DNA of 64,000 bases from Heliomicrobium undosum (GCF_009877425.1 NZ_WXEY01000008.1:1-64000); one strand, 5' to 3'. Shown: positions 50,512-59,991, counted from the first letter of the stretch. Made by a program: numbers and translations. Notes: a model not told the origin generated them from the sequence alone.

Positions 50512-50982
50512 TCACTCGAAGTCGGTGACAAGCGCCCGGAGGATGTCGGCGCGGGTGACGATCCCGACCAGTTTGCCGTTCCGAAGCACCGGCAGGCGGT
50601 TGACCTGCTGCTCCGTCATCAGGCTGGCCATTTCCGAGACCCGGGCCTCTTCCTCGACGGTGATCACGTCGCCCGTCATGATTTCTTCAGCCCTCAGGGC
50701 GATGGACTTACGGAATTCCTCTTCAAAGCGCTTGGGGCTTTCCAGGTAGATCATGCCGCCCAGGAGGGAGATGAAGCTGGGGTAGCGGAGGTCTTTATCC
50801 TTAAACAACAGGTCCCCTTCGGAAATGATCCCGACAACGCCGCCCTGACGGGAAATGACAGGCACACCGCTGATCCGCTTCTCGATCATCAGTTTGACCA
50901 CGTCAGCCACAGGGGTATCGGGGTAGACCGTATACACCTCCCGGCTCATGACCTCGGAGGCTAGCAAATCTTTCGAACTCAT
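50512..50982 (-). CDS. CBS-domain pair protein with inter-motif insert
   Basis: A 156-residue protein with two CBS motifs (VADVVKLMIEKRISGVPVIS and VSEMASLMTEQQVNRLPVL). They are separated by a 50-residue insert (YPSFISLLGGMIYLESPKRF) typical of the COG0517 subgroup found next to nnr/yjeF in Clostridia. A ligand-sensing role is likely; partner unknown. ATG at 50982 follows AAGGCGGG. It is 10 bases upstream of alr. Confidence 0.87.
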   Translation of the reverse strand: MSSKDLLASEVMSREVYTVYPDTPVADVVKLMIEKRISGVPVISRQGGVVGIISEGDLLFKDKDLRYPSFISLLGGMIYLESPKRFEEEFRKSIALRAEEIMTGDVITVEEEARVSEMASLMTEQQVNRLPVLRNGKLVGIVTRADILRALVTDFE

Positions 50983-51018
50983 CAGGCACCCGCCTTTCTC
51001 ATCCACTGCGTCCCTTTG

Positions 51019-52566
51019 TCAGGCCGGCTCCAGTTGCAGCCAGGCCTCAGCCAGACTGCCAGCGATATCGCCGGCGTTCATGGCGCGCTGGCCAAGCCGC
51101 CGGGCCGAACAATCGCCGGCCAGTCCATGGATATACGCGCCAAGCGCGGCCGCCCGCTCGGCGGCAAGCCCCTGGGCAGCCAGCGCGCCGATAATCCCGG
51201 CGAGGACATCGCCGCTGCCGCCGGCGGCCATCCCCGGGTTCCCCGTCGGATTGACGTAGACCTGCCCGTCCGGCGTGGCCACCAGGGTGCGGGCGCCCTT
51301 CAAAACGATGACACAACCCCATTCCCGGGCATAGCGCGTCGCCACGCCAGCCCGATCCGACTGGACCGCGTCTGTGTCGCATCCGGCCAAACGGGCCATC
51401 TCACCGGGGTGGGGCGTCAGGATGACGGGCCCTCCCGCCGCTGCCAGCAGGTCGATGTTGCCCGCCAGGACGTTGAGGCCGTCGGCGTCAATGACGACCG
51501 GTCCGGCGGCGCCTTCCAGGCAGGCGAGGAGGAAATCGGCCCGTTCCGCCGCCCGTCCCAGCCCCGGCCCGACGACAGTGGCCGTAAAGGCGCTTCGATC
51601 ACGCTCCTGCAGGGACTGCCCGGTCAGACCGCCGGCTTGGTCAGGCAAAGACCAGGTCATCGCCTCGGGAACCTGCGGGGCGACAAGAGGGAGGATCGTT
51701 TGCGGGACGGCGACCGTCAGCAGACCGACACCGGCTCGCAACGCCCCCAGCACCGCCAGCACGACGGCGCCGGCCATCCCTGCCTGGCCGCCGGCGATCA
51801 ACAAATGGCCGAAGTCCCCCTTATGGGCCGTCGCCGGCCGCCGCCGGAGCCAACTCCGGCAGAGTTCCTCCGTCAAAAGCGCCCGAGGGATGTGGGTGCT
51901 CTCGATCATCTCCCGTGGCAGGGAGATGTCGGCCACAACGATCTCGCCGGCTGCCGACGCGCCCGGTTCCACAGCCAACCCGAATTTCGGCATCCCCAAG
52001 GTGACCGTGACGGTCGCGCGCAAGCAAGCAGAAGGGATTTTGCCGGTATCGGCTTCGAGCCCGGAAGGGAGATCGACAGCCACGACAGGCAGTCCCGCCT
52101 CATTGATCATCTCAAAGGCGCGGCCCGCCAGTTCCGGTGTCGAGCCGGCAAAACCGGTGCCGTAGACGGCGTCCACCACCAGATCGGTTGACAGGATCGC
52201 CATCCGCAACGCGTTCAGGTCCTTGGGATCCATGAGGGCATAGACCTTCCCGCCCATGCGCTGATAGATGGTGAGATTGGTCAGCGCGTCGCCGCGCACC
52301 TCCCGTTCAGAAGCCAGCAAAAAGAGTTTCACCTCAGCGCCGCTGTTGACCAGATGCCGGGCGGACACAAAACCGTCTCCGCCGTTGTTGCCCTTGCCGC
52401 AGAGGATCAACACCCGTTTTCCCCGGATGCCGCCGGGGAATTGGCGGGAGACCTCGCGGGCGACCTGAATGCCGGCGTTTTCCATCAGAAGCAGCGAAGG
52501 GATGCCAAACTCGTCTGTAGCCCGTGCGTCGAAACGCCGCATCTCCTCCGCCGTCACGAGTCGCAT
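51019..52566 (-). CDS. nnr: Bifunctional NAD(P)HX epimerase/dehydratase
   Basis: A 515-residue fusion that repairs hydrated NAD(P)H. The N-terminal epimerase (YjeF-N) is about 1-215: MRRFDARATDEFGIPSLLL, GKGNNGGDGF, VDAVYGTGF. The C-terminal ADP-dependent dehydratase (carbohydrate-kinase-like) has GHLLIAGG, VVGPGLGRA, VILTPHPGEMARL and GSGDVLAGIIGAL. GGGAGGAGG precedes the ATG at 52566, and it overlaps acpS by 13 bases. Confidence 0.96.
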   Translation of the reverse strand: MRLVTAEEMRRFDARATDEFGIPSLLLMENAGIQVAREVSRQFPGGIRGKRVLILCGKGNNGGDGFVSARHLVNSGAEVKLFLLASEREVRGDALTNLTIYQRMGGKVYALMDPKDLNALRMAILSTDLVVDAVYGTGFAGSTPELAGRAFEMINEAGLPVVAVDLPSGLEADTGKIPSACLRATVTVTLGMPKFGLAVEPGASAAGEIVVADISLPREMIESTHIPRALLTEELCRSWLRRRPATAHKGDFGHLLIAGGQAGMAGAVVLAVLGALRAGVGLLTVAVPQTILPLVAPQVPEAMTWSLPDQAGGLTGQSLQERDRSAFTATVVGPGLGRAAERADFLLACLEGAAGPVVIDADGLNVLAGNIDLLAAAGGPVILTPHPGEMARLAGCDTDAVQSDRAGVATRYAREWGCVIVLKGARTLVATPDGQVYVNPTGNPGMAAGGSGDVLAGIIGALAAQGLAAERAAALGAYIHGLAGDCSARRLGQRAMNAGDIAGSLAEAWLQLEPA

Positions 52567-52958
52567 CGCATCGCCTCCTCCCGCTTTGTCCGCCAGGCGA
52601 TCACGGTGGCGATGGCATGGTCCCGGTCATGGGACAGGCTCACAGACCAGCCGTTCCAGCCTGACTTTTCCACAAGACCTGCGGCAGCGCCGGTGAAAGA
52701 GATCCGCGGTTTTCCCGCAGGATCGCGCAGGACCTCCATCTCTGTCAGGGCCGGCGAGCAGCCTGCCGGCAACGCCTTGATCACCGCCTCCTTGGCGGCG
52801 AAGCGAGCGGCAAAAGACTGCCAGGGGTTGGGCCGGCTCTCGCACTCGGCGATCTCGGCCGGTGAAAAGACACGCCGCAGAAAACGCGGATGCCGCTGCG
52901 CCGCCTCGCGGATGCGCGAAATCTCTACGATGTCACAGCCCACAGCCATGGAATCCAC
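52554..52958 (-). CDS. acpS: Holo-[acyl-carrier-protein] synthase
   Basis: A 134-residue 4'-phosphopantetheinyl transferase that activates acyl carrier protein. VGCDIVEISRI and FAARFAAKEAVIKAL carry the Mg and CoA ligands; SVSLSHDRDHAIA closes the family. GTG at 52958 follows GAGGCGAC; an ATG three codons later is also possible. It heads the acpS-nnr-CBS-alr-ndoAI-ndoA operon. Confidence 0.95.
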   Translation of the reverse strand: MDSMAVGCDIVEISRIREAAQRHPRFLRRVFSPAEIAECESRPNPWQSFAARFAAKEAVIKALPAGCSPALTEMEVLRDPAGKPRISFTGAAAGLVEKSGWNGWSVSLSHDRDHAIATVIAWRTKREEAMRCDS

Positions 52959-53009
52959 GGAAATCGTCGCCTCACAGTTGTTCTAAAATAGTATATCCTG
53001 AGAATAAAT

Positions 53010-53048
53010 GCCAAAACCCTGTTTGACATACAGGGTTTTGGCGTTTTT
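53010..53048. terminator. Terminator between cheW and acpS
   Basis: GCCAAAACCCTG (53010-53021) and CAGGGTTTTGGC (53031-53042) form a perfect 12-pair stem. It probably ends the cheW transcript just before acpS. Confidence 0.8.
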
Positions 53049-53524
53049 TACAACGGTCGGGCTTGCAGTTCGGCTTTTTCCCGTTCCGTCAAAATTTTGT
53101 CGAGATCCAACAAGATAAGCAGGCGTTCGTCCACTTTGCCGACGCCTTTTAGGTAGTCCGAAGAGATGGTGCTGATCATCGGCGGCGGCGGTTCAATGGC
53201 GCTCTGGGGCATCCGCAGCACCTCGGTGACGGCGTCGACGATGATGCCCACCGTATGGCGTTCCACATTGACAACGATGATCCGCGTATTCGCCGTATGT
53301 TCTTCCTGGGCGAGGCCGAAACGTTTTTTCAGATCGATAATCGGGATGATCTTGCCCCGCAGGTTGATGATCCCCTCGACAAAGGAAGGCGCCTGCGGGA
53401 TCTTGGTCGGGGTCAACAGCCGGTTAATCTCCTGCACCTGCGTGATGGGCACCCCGTATTCCTCCGTGCCAAGCCGGAAGACGACCAATTGGATCTCACC
53501 CGAATCGCCCTTGATTTGGCTCAT
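53048..53524 (-). CDS. cheW: CheW-like chemotaxis coupling protein
   Basis: A 158-residue CheW-fold protein: QLVVFRLGTEEYGVPI, INLRGKIIPIIDLKKRFGL and VVNVERHTVGIIVDAVTEVL. CheW links receptors to CheA. No other chemotaxis gene lies nearby, so it could also serve another receptor complex. GGGAGG precedes the ATG. Confidence 0.93.
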   Translation of the reverse strand: MSQIKGDSGEIQLVVFRLGTEEYGVPITQVQEINRLLTPTKIPQAPSFVEGIINLRGKIIPIIDLKKRFGLAQEEHTANTRIIVVNVERHTVGIIVDAVTEVLRMPQSAIEPPPPMISTISSDYLKGVGKVDERLLILLDLDKILTEREKAELQARPL

Positions 53525-53587
53525 ATGCCGTTCCTCCCTTCACTGCCTGCCTCCGGGCAGGCCCCTCGATCAACGTATCGCCGCAGG

Positions 53588-53986
53588 TTATTCCCCGCGA
53601 AGGTATTTTACGAGCCGGATCGTATTGCCATTTTCATTGAAGGTCACTTCATCCATGGCGGCCCGGATGAGCAGCAACCCCCTCCCCGTCTCACTGAGCA
53701 GATCAAAGGCTGCCACCTTTCGGGGATTAAACCCGTCGCCTTGATCGGAGATCTCCACCCAAAAATGGTCCTCTCCCACCGAAAAGCGGACGGTCACCTC
53801 TTTTTCCGGACTTTCCCTGTTCCCATGGACCACTGCATTCACGAGCGCTTCGATCAGGGCCAGCTTGATGAAGTCTAGGTCCATCGCCTCCCAGGGGAGG
53901 GTTCTCACTTCGCCGATCACCCGCTCAACCGCTGCTTCCACATGGGCCAGGGAACTGGCGAATCGTACAAGTTCTATCGCCGCCAT
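53588..53986 (-). CDS. RsbW-like anti-sigma factor / serine kinase
   Basis: A 132-residue GHKL ATPase: N box ALIEALVNAVVHGN, G1 box ISDQGDGFNP, G2 region LLSETGRGLLLIRAAMD. Such proteins bind a sigma factor or phosphorylate an anti-anti-sigma partner; neither is found next to it. ATG at 53986 follows GAAGGGAG. The longer frame upstream has no homology. Confidence 0.88.
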   Translation of the reverse strand: MAAIELVRFASSLAHVEAAVERVIGEVRTLPWEAMDLDFIKLALIEALVNAVVHGNRESPEKEVTVRFSVGEDHFWVEISDQGDGFNPRKVAAFDLLSETGRGLLLIRAAMDEVTFNENGNTIRLVKYLRGE

Positions 53987-54385
53987 CAGGTTCTCCCTTC
54001 CTTCGGACGATTCACTTCGCTTCCGAAGCCCCCCCCTCCCGAGCACCGGCGCATCGAGCGCCTCGTCTCGGTCCGCATCAAAGGAAAAGCATGGTTTCCT
54101 CATCATGAATACTTGTCGCCGCGGTTCGGATTCTCTTTTTCCAATGCACCTATTCGAGTCGTCGGGCCGGATATCCTCCAACACCGCCTCAACAGGAGCA
54201 AAGGCGTCTACTTCTCAATTCTGCAATGCCTGCAACGTTAACCTTTCCCGGATTCGAACCATTGAATCTCGGGCATCCAGCGGCGTTCGCGATGGTGCAT
54301 TTCTTGGTGTACCCGTTTTATTTCGCCACAGGGGGCCAGATTCCTTTTGCCTCTGTGTAATCCCTGTCGAAATCAGAAATACTTG
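53987..54385. other. Intergenic region without recognised features
   Basis: About 400 bases between the RsbW-like gene and the csoR promoter. Open frames here lack ribosome binding sites and homology. I see no clear hairpin or repeat. Confidence 0.5.
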
Positions 54386-54441
54386 TTGACAGCCTTTGTG
54401 TGATAGGGTACATTTTGACCAGATACCCTACCGGGGGTATC
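54386..54441 (+). promoter_or_regulatory. csoR-copA promoter and CsoR operator
   Basis: -35 TTGACA (54386-54391), 17-base spacer, -10 TACATT (54409-54414). Just downstream is the imperfect palindrome GATACCC-TACCGG-GGGTATC (54422-54441), of the GC-tract type bound by CsoR. Copper-loaded CsoR would leave this site and open transcription of csoR and copA. Confidence 0.82.
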
Positions 54442-54461
54442 GTAATGAAGGGAGGCTGCCG

Positions 54462-54800
54462 ATGAAAACGAGCGACGACAGAGAGACGTCCGGGGAATCT
54501 TCCTCTCTCATCGATGGGGCGAACAGTCCGCCGCTGCCGGCGCGAAACCGGCAAGACCTGATCAACCGCATGCGCCGGCTCGAAGGGCAGGTTCGCGGGA
54601 TCACCAAGATGATCGAAGACGAACGCTACTGCGTCGATATCCTCTTCCAGATCAGCGCCGCCCGGGCGGGCCTGCAAAAGGTCGGTCTTTCCATCCTGGA
54701 AAACCACACCCGAGGCTGTGTGACCTCCGCCATCAAGGAAAATCGCGGCGACGAGATGGTGGCCGAACTGATCGATGTGCTTGATCGCTTCATGAAATAA
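54462..54800 (+). CDS. csoR: Copper-sensing repressor CsoR
   Basis: A 112-residue four-helix DUF156 repressor. The Cu(I) ligands Cys57, His82 and Cys86 keep the spacing of known CsoR proteins (C-x24-H-x3-[14 protein letters not shown]), with the second-shell Tyr56 and Glu80 also present. A disordered extension of about 28 residues precedes the fold. GGGAGG lies ahead of the ATG at 54462. Confidence 0.95.
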   Translation: MKTSDDRETSGESSSLIDGANSPPLPARNRQDLINRMRRLEGQVRGITKMIEDERYCVDILFQISAARAGLQKVGLSILENHTRGCVTSAIKENRGDEMVAELIDVLDRFMK

Positions 54801-54828
54801 CAAATCCCAACGGAAGGAAGGATTGTCC

Positions 54829-57285
54829 ATGACGGACAGTTCCGGCGGTGACAACGCCGCAGTCGCCAAAGTAACCCTGCCTGTGTCCGGGATGACCTGC
54901 GCCGCCTGTTCGAGCCGGGTGGAACGAGGCTTGCGCAAACTCCCCGGCGTGACGGCCTGCAACGTCAACCTGTCCATGGAGAAGGCCACCGTCGAATATG
55001 ACGCTTCCGCAACCGGCGTGGACCGCTTCGTGCAAAAGATCGCCGACCTGGGCTACACAGTGCCGGCAGAACGGATCGAACTCGCCCTCGGCGGCATGTC
55101 CTGCGCCGCCTGCGCCAACCGCATCGAACGGAAACTGAACCGCCTCCCCGGCGTGATCAATGCCTCTGTCAATCTGGCGACGGAAAAAGCCGTCGTCGAA
55201 TTCTACAGCGGCGAAGTGGAAGCCGGCGATCTGATCGGGGCCGTTGTCGCTCTCGGCTTTCAGGCCCGCCTGGCCGAAGCGGTCGAAAGCGCCGACAGCG
55301 AGCAGGAGGCGCGGCAGCAACAGTTGCGCCGCCAGTGGCTCCTCTTCGGGGCGTCGGCGACCCTCTCGCTGCCCATGCTGCTCGTGATGATCGGCGAAAT
55401 GACCGGTCTTTCCCTCCCCGCCTGGCTGATCGCCAAGCAGACCCAGTTTCTCCTGGCGACGCCGGTCCAGTTCGGCGCCGGTTGGTCCTTCTACAGAGGC
55501 GCCTGGAAGGCCCTAAAAAACGGCGGGGCCAATATGGATGTTCTCGTCGCCCTGGGCACGTCGGCCGCCTACTTCTACAGCGTCTATTTCACCTTTTTCA
55601 GCCCTGCCGCCCACCACACCTATCATGTCTATTACGAGACCAGTTCCATCCTGATTACGCTGATCCTGCTCGGCAAGACCCTCGAAGCCGTGGCCAAGGG
55701 CCGCACCTCCGAGGCGATCAAAAAACTGATGGGCCTCCAGGCCAAAACGGCCCGTGTCATCCGGGGCGGCCGCGAGTTGGACATCCCCGTGGAAGCGGTG
55801 CTCGCCGGCGATCTGGTCGTCGTCCGCCCCGGCGAAAAGATCCCTGTCGACGGCGTCGTCGAGGAGGGCGCCTCCGCCGTCGATGAGTCCATGCTGACCG
55901 GCGAGAGCCTGCCTGTCGACAAGCAGTCCGGCGACACCGTCATCGGCGCCACCCTCAACAAGCAAGGCAGCTTCAAGTTCCGGGCCACCAAGGTGGGCCG
56001 CGACACCGCCTTGGCCCAGATCGTCCGCGTCGTCGAGGAGGCCCAGGGCTCCAAGGCGCCCATTCAGCGACTGGCTGACACCATCTCCGGTTACTTCGTC
56101 CCAGTCGTCGTCTCCCTGGCCGTCATCACCTTCTTTATCTGGTATTTTGCCGTTGCGCCGGAAAACTTCACCCGGGCGTTGCTGAACTTTACGGCCGTGC
56201 TGGTCATCGCCTGCCCTTGCGCCCTCGGCCTGGCGACGCCGACATCGATCATGGTGGGCACCGGCAAGGGCGCTGAAAAAGGCATCCTCTTCAAGGGCGG
56301 CGAACACCTGGAAAACGCCCACAAGGTCACGGCTGTAATCCTCGATAAGACGGGGACGATCACAAAAGGCAAGCCCGAATTGACCGATCTCATCGGCCTC
56401 GGCGGCTGGGCAGGCCGGGAAGCGGAACTGCTGACCATCGCCGGACGGGTGGAAAAACCCTCAGAGCATCCCCTGGCCGAGGCGATCGTAAAAAAGGCCT
56501 CCGAATCGGGTTCCCCCATAAAGGATCCGGAACGCTTCCAGGCCATCCCCGGCCATGGCGTCATCGCCACCGTCGACGGGCGGAAAGCGTTGTTAGGCAC
56601 GCGCCGCCTGATGGCGGAACAGGGCCTTTCCTACCAGGAGCATGAGACGCTCCTGGAAAGACTGGAAAACGAGGGCAAGACGGCCATGCTGCTCGCCCTG
56701 GACAGCCAGGTGATTGCCGCCATCGCCGTAGCGGACACGGTCAAGGAATCATCGGCCCAGGCCATCGCCGAACTGAAGGCCATGGGGATCCAGGTCTGGA
56801 TGATCACCGGCGACAACCGCCGCACCGCCGAGTCGATCGCCCAAAAAACGGGTGTCGACCATGTCATCGCCGAGGTGCTCCCGGAAGACAAGGCCCGGGA
56901 GGTGCAAAAGCGCAAAGAGGAAGGCCATGTGGTGGCCATGGTCGGCGACGGCATCAACGACGCGCCCGCCCTGGCCATGGCCGATGTGGGCATGGCCATC
57001 GGCACCGGCGCTGATGTGGCCATGGAGGCAGCTGACATCACCCTCATGTCGGGCGACCTGCGGGCCATCGCGGCGGCCATCCGCCTCAGCCGGGCCACCA
57101 TGGCCAATATCCGCCAGAATCTGTTCTGGGCGATGATCTACAACAGCCTCGGCATCCCTGTGGCGGCTGCCGGTTTGTTGAGTCCCGTCATCGCCGGGGG
57201 GGCGATGGCGTTCAGTTCCGTCTCGGTGGTCATGAATGCCTTGCGGTTGCGGCGGTTTGAGCCGTACCGTCCTGAGCAACCCTGA
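54829..57285 (+). CDS. copA: Copper-translocating P1B-type ATPase
   Basis: An 818-residue Cu(I) exporter. Two N-terminal HMA domains carry CxxC motifs ([20 protein letters not shown]). Eight membrane helices follow with [10 protein letters not shown] in helix 6, the phosphorylation motif [17 protein letters not shown] (SEHP), and the hinge [15 protein letters not shown] at 54829 follows GGAAGGA 28 bases after csoR. Confidence 0.97.
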   Translation: MTDSSGGDNAAVAKVTLPVSGMTCAACSSRVERGLRKLPGVTACNVNLSMEKATVEYDASATGVDRFVQKIADLGYTVPAERIELALGGMSCAACANRIERKLNRLPGVINASVNLATEKAVVEFYSGEVEAGDLIGAVVALGFQARLAEAVESADSEQEARQQQLRRQWLLFGASATLSLPMLLVMIGEMTGLSLPAWLIAKQTQFLLATPVQFGAGWSFYRGAWKALKNGGANMDVLVALGTSAAYFYSVYFTFFSPAAHHTYHVYYETSSILITLILLGKTLEAVAKGRTSEAIKKLMGLQAKTARVIRGGRELDIPVEAVLAGDLVVVRPGEKIPVDGVVEEGASAVDESMLTGESLPVDKQSGDTVIGATLNKQGSFKFRATKVGRDTALAQIVRVVEEAQGSKAPIQRLADTISGYFVPVVVSLAVITFFIWYFAVAPENFTRALLNFTAVLVIACPCALGLATPTSIMVGTGKGAEKGILFKGGEHLENAHKVTAVILDKTGTITKGKPELTDLIGLGGWAGREAELLTIAGRVEKPSEHPLAEAIVKKASESGSPIKDPERFQAIPGHGVIATVDGRKALLGTRRLMAEQGLSYQEHETLLERLENEGKTAMLLALDSQVIAAIAVADTVKESSAQAIAELKAMGIQVWMITGDNRRTAESIAQKTGVDHVIAEVLPEDKAREVQKRKEEGHVVAMVGDGINDAPALAMADVGMAIGTGADVAMEAADITLMSGDLRAIAAAIRLSRATMANIRQNLFWAMIYNSLGIPVAAAGLLSPVIAGGAMAFSSVSVVMNALRLRRFEPYRPEQP

Positions 57286-57314
57286 ACTGTCCATTACATC
57301 GTTTGAATAGTGCA

Positions 57315-57484
57315 GGGGGAAGCGGGGCCGTTCGCTACGCGTTCCGCGGCGGCTCGCTGGCCGGTTCCGCTGGCGCGCCAAAGGCTCTGGGGTTTTTCTG
57401 CATGTCGATGGCGCGCCGGACGCTCCACCGGCTGCGCTCGCTCTTCGCCGCTCCACGCAAAACGCTCACGGCCCCGCTTCCCCC
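57315..57484. repeat. Large foldback (inverted-repeat) element
   Basis: GGGGGAAGCGGGGCCG (57315-57330) is perfectly complementary to CGGCCCCGCTTCCCCC (57469-57484). The inside is also partly self-complementary: GGCGCGCC occurs at 57372-57379 and 57410-57417, and further pairing involves GCGGC, GCTCGC and CCGGT blocks. The whole 170-base element can fold into one long stem. It lies in the 458-base gap between copA and copZ. Confidence 0.75.
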
Positions 57485-57575
57485 AGACACTTTGCTGACA
57501 TTCCGTCCATTGCATAGCGAATGCTGTTGGATTCGCGCCTGGGAACTCGGAAGGTCGCTGTTGCTAATTTATTGG

Positions 57576-57649
57576 TCATTTACTTCTTTGCTTGAATACC
57601 GATGAATGCCGAGAAGTCATTTACAATGCTTCTTCGTCGCTTGAATACC
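57576..57649. repeat. Imperfect direct repeat downstream of the foldback
   Basis: Unit 1 57576-57600 (TCATTTAC...GCTTGAATACC) and unit 2 57617-57649 (TCATTTAC...GCTTGAATACC, with an 8-base insertion). The stretch is AT-rich, unlike its surroundings. Confidence 0.55.
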
Positions 57650-57743
57650 AAAAAAAACTCGAAGGCTTTTTGTCTGAAAAATGTTACCTCGCTACTCACG
57701 GCCTCACCGGCCGGCAGTAAAATAAATTTTAGGAGGGCTCCCT

Positions 57744-57953
57744 ATGACGGATGTTACGTTGAAGGTTGAAGGCATGTCCTGCGGGCACTGCAAGGCGGCG
57801 GTGGAGAAGGCGCTGAAAGGGCTGCCGGGTGTGGCGGCGGTAGCGGTGGACCTGGCGGCCAAGGAGGTTGCGGTCCGTTTTGACGGGACCGAGATCGGGA
57901 TCGACGCCATCAAGAGCGCCATCGACGATGCCGGGTATGACGTTGTCTCCTAA
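57744..57953 (+). CDS. copZ: Copper chaperone CopZ
   Basis: A 69-residue HMA-domain protein: KVEGMSCGHCKAAVEKAL holds the Cu(I)-binding CxxC with the His between the two Cys, and the betaalphabetabetaalphabeta pattern is complete. It carries Cu(I) to CopA or CsoR. AGGAGG precedes the ATG. It is separated from copA by the foldback region, so it may have its own promoter. Confidence 0.93.
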   Translation: MTDVTLKVEGMSCGHCKAAVEKALKGLPGVAAVAVDLAAKEVAVRFDGTEIGIDAIKSAIDDAGYDVVS

Positions 57954-57992
57954 CGTTCTACTTCCCTCAGCAGAGATATTTTCGATTTTTCC

Positions 57993-58021
57993 TTGCGCAG
58001 TCAAGTAAACTGTGATAAATT
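57993..58021 (+). promoter_or_regulatory. Promoter of rpsF-rpsR
   Basis: -35 TTGCGC (57993-57998), 17-base spacer, -10 TAAATT (58016-58021), about 75 bases before the rpsF start. Confidence 0.55.
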
Positions 58022-58098
58022 CTATAGTTGTGTGGCTTCACGCCACTCCCTGCTCCGTTCATGAGACGGGGCCATATGTCCGAAGGGAGGTGCCGATT

Positions 58099-58389
58099 GT
58101 GCGCGAATACGAAGCCGTAGTGCTGGTTCGCCCCAACCTGGAAGAGGAGGCCCTGCAAGGGGTCATGGACAAGTTCGTCAACCTTATTCCCCAACAGGGT
58201 GGCGAGATTGTCAAGGTGGACAAGTGGGGGAAACGCCGTCTCCAGTACGAAGTCAAGAAGTTCAAAGAGGCTTTCTACTTCCTCATGAACTTCAAGGGCG
58301 AACCTGCTGTCGCCCATGAACTGGAGCGCGTCATGAAGATCTCGGATGACATCATCCGCTTCCTGGTCGTCCGCAAAGACGAACAGTAA
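58099..58389 (+). CDS. rpsF: 30S ribosomal protein S6
   Basis: A 96-residue protein: REYEAVVLVRPNL, WGKRRLQYEVKKFKEAFY and ISDDIIRFLVVRKDE are S6 signatures. It binds S18 on the 30S platform. The GTG at 58099 follows GGGAGG with an 8-base spacer. Confidence 0.97.
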   Translation: MREYEAVVLVRPNLEEEALQGVMDKFVNLIPQQGGEIVKVDKWGKRRLQYEVKKFKEAFYFLMNFKGEPAVAHELERVMKISDDIIRFLVVRKDEQ

Positions 58390-58441
58390 AACCCGCCCGC
58401 CGAATCATCTATCCTTCCAGAGGGAAAAGGAGGTTTGAACC

Positions 58442-58702
58442 ATGCAAGACAGAGGCGACAAGCCTGAACGCAAAGGCCGCAAGGGACGCCGTCCCCGCCG
58501 CCGCATCTGCTTCTTCTGCGTCGACAAGATCGAAACGGTCGATTACAAAGAAGTGGGCAAACTGCGCAAGTACATCACCGAACGGGGCAAGATTCTTCCC
58601 CGCCGGGTGTCCGGTTGCTGCGCCAAGCACCAGCGCCAGTTGACCAACGCCATCAAGCGGGCCCGCCACGTGGCCCTGCTGCCGTTCACTGTGAACGAGT
58701 AG
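58442..58702 (+). CDS. rpsR: 30S ribosomal protein S18
   Basis: An 86-residue protein: [37 protein letters not shown] and [10 protein letters not shown]. Two Cys near the N terminus and two near residue 60 mark the zinc-binding form. It directly follows rpsF; the ssb gene that usually lies between them in Firmicutes is absent. AAAGGAGG precedes the ATG. Confidence 0.97.
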   Translation: MQDRGDKPERKGRKGRRPRRRICFFCVDKIETVDYKEVGKLRKYITERGKILPRRVSGCCAKHQRQLTNAIKRARHVALLPFTVNE

Positions 58703-58726
58703 AACCTGGTTTTTTTCGAAACCGGA

Positions 58727-58764
58727 GAGATCTAAAAAAAGGATCGCTCCGGTTTCGTTTTTTT
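58727..58764 (+). terminator. Terminator of rpsF-rpsR
   Basis: CGAAACCGGAG (58727-58737) pairs with CTCCGGTTTCG (58747-58757) and is followed by TTTTTTTG. Confidence 0.92.
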
Positions 58765-58910
58765 GTAGGTTTTTTATGCTGAATGTCGAATTTTTCCCTT
58801 GCGCGTAACGCTCGGCGCAGTGACCAATTCCCTAAGGCGACCGAATATGATGTCGGAGAAACTTTGTCGCCTACCCTGGGACTCCCGCTCCCGGAAAGGA
58901 GTGATCCTCT

Positions 58911-59531
58911 TTGAAACCACTGTTCGCGCCTGGTTCCGCCCCGCCCGAACGGCCTTCACGGGAAGAGGTCGCCTCAATTTCCGACTCGCCAGGCGAACCG
59001 TTGGAAACCCTTCTCGCGGACGGCTCGGGCCGCCGGATCCCCTGGCGCAAGACGGTCGCCCTCGCATCTGTGCTGGGTATGACCCTAGCGACAACGGGCT
59101 GTTCGGACGATCCTCCGCCTCCGCCCGACGATGGGCAAATCAATGCCGCTCAAGAGGTTTTCTACGAGGAAGAAGAAGATGTCGACGACAATGACATTTT
59201 CGTCTACAGCGGCGGCCACTACTACCCCTATCGCAGTTACAACGGTTCCATGGCGGGAAACACCATCGTCCGTAAAGATAACGGGACTTATGTGCCTTAT
59301 ACGGGGTCTAAGCACCCCCCTTCATGGACAGCAAATCCCGGTTACGTAAAGCCGGCAACCAGCGCCTCCAGGCCGACGACGTCGAGCGGCGTCGGCACGG
59401 TAACCCGAAAGTCGAGCGGCGGTTCCAGCAGTTCATTCGGCTCTTCCGGTTCCTCTTCCAGCTTCGGTTCATCCTCCTCCGGCGCCCGGTCCAGCTCCTC
59501 CGGGCTCGGTTCCTCCTCGAGCGGCGGCTGA
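58911..59531 (+). CDS. Lipoprotein-like protein with Ser/Gly-rich tail (YgiB/YjfM-like in context)
   Basis: A 206-residue protein. Residues about 46-63 are a hydrophobic segment ending in a lipobox-like LATTGC, so Cys64 may be lipidated. An acidic stretch follows (EEEEDVDDNDIF), then a Tyr-rich region (SGGHYYPYRSYNG). The last 50 residues are almost only Ser, Gly and Phe in FGSSGSSS-type repeats. In E. coli the ygiB and yjfM products (DUF1190 lipoproteins with Gly/Ser tails) neighbour the same ligase family, so this may be the counterpart. It starts at a TTG behind GGAAAGGAG. Confidence 0.7.
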   Translation: MKPLFAPGSAPPERPSREEVASISDSPGEPLETLLADGSGRRIPWRKTVALASVLGMTLATTGCSDDPPPPPDDGQINAAQEVFYEEEEDVDDNDIFVYSGGHYYPYRSYNGSMAGNTIVRKDNGTYVPYTGSKHPPSWTANPGYVKPATSASRPTTSSGVGTVTRKSSGGSSSSFGSSGSSSSFGSSSSGARSSSSGLGSSSSGG

Positions 59532-59560
59532 TTTTGACGATATCGAAAGGAGGATCCCCC

Positions 59561-59980
59561 ATGCAACTCATCATGGATGTGGATCAAGCCATGGCATCCC
59601 TCTCCTTGAACAAAACAGCGCCCCTATCCGCCGAGGTCGTAGAAGACGTGCTCATCCGCCTGGAAGAACAGCAGCGCCATTACCTCCTCACCTACTACCC
59701 GCAGGCAGGCGAGCGCCAGGAACACTGGCTGGTGCAAATCCCCGAATCAGTGGGCCAGTATATGCCCAAAGAACCTCTGGCCCCGACGGTGGAAGCGGCC
59801 CTGACCAAGTGGCTCTTGCAGCGCTGGGTGCTGGTTGACGGCGATATGGCCATCACGCTGGCTGAAGGTCTTTGCGCCCTGGGGTTGTCCTATCTCTGCC
59901 TCTACCATCCCCTGTCGCCCCAGGAAGAGGCTCACTTTGAGTTCCGCAAGCCCGAGTGCCAGGGCGCCCTGCTCTTTTAG
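59561..59980 (+). CDS. Hypothetical protein of the ligase cassette, 139 aa
   Basis: A soluble mixed alpha/beta protein that I do not recognise (SAEVVEDVLIRLEEQQRHYL, HWLVQIPESVGQYMP, WVLVDGDMAITLAEGL). The ATG at 59561 follows AAAGGAGG. The gene lies 29 bases after the lipoprotein-like gene and 11 bases before the ligase, so it belongs to this operon. It could be a partner or adaptor of the ligase. Confidence 0.75.
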   Translation: MQLIMDVDQAMASLSLNKTAPLSAEVVEDVLIRLEEQQRHYLLTYYPQAGERQEHWLVQIPESVGQYMPKEPLAPTVEAALTKWLLQRWVLVDGDMAITLAEGLCALGLSYLCLYHPLSPQEEAHFEFRKPECQGALLF

Positions 59981-59991
59981 GGGGGATAATC

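Noticed and set aside
54318-54989. Minus-strand ORF of 223 codons over csoR
   Set aside because: Antisense to csoR and its operator; the plus-strand gene has clear motifs and signals.
57303-57605. ORFs inside the foldback region
   Set aside because: They read through the inverted repeats, with no binding site or family. They are explained by the GC-rich repeat.
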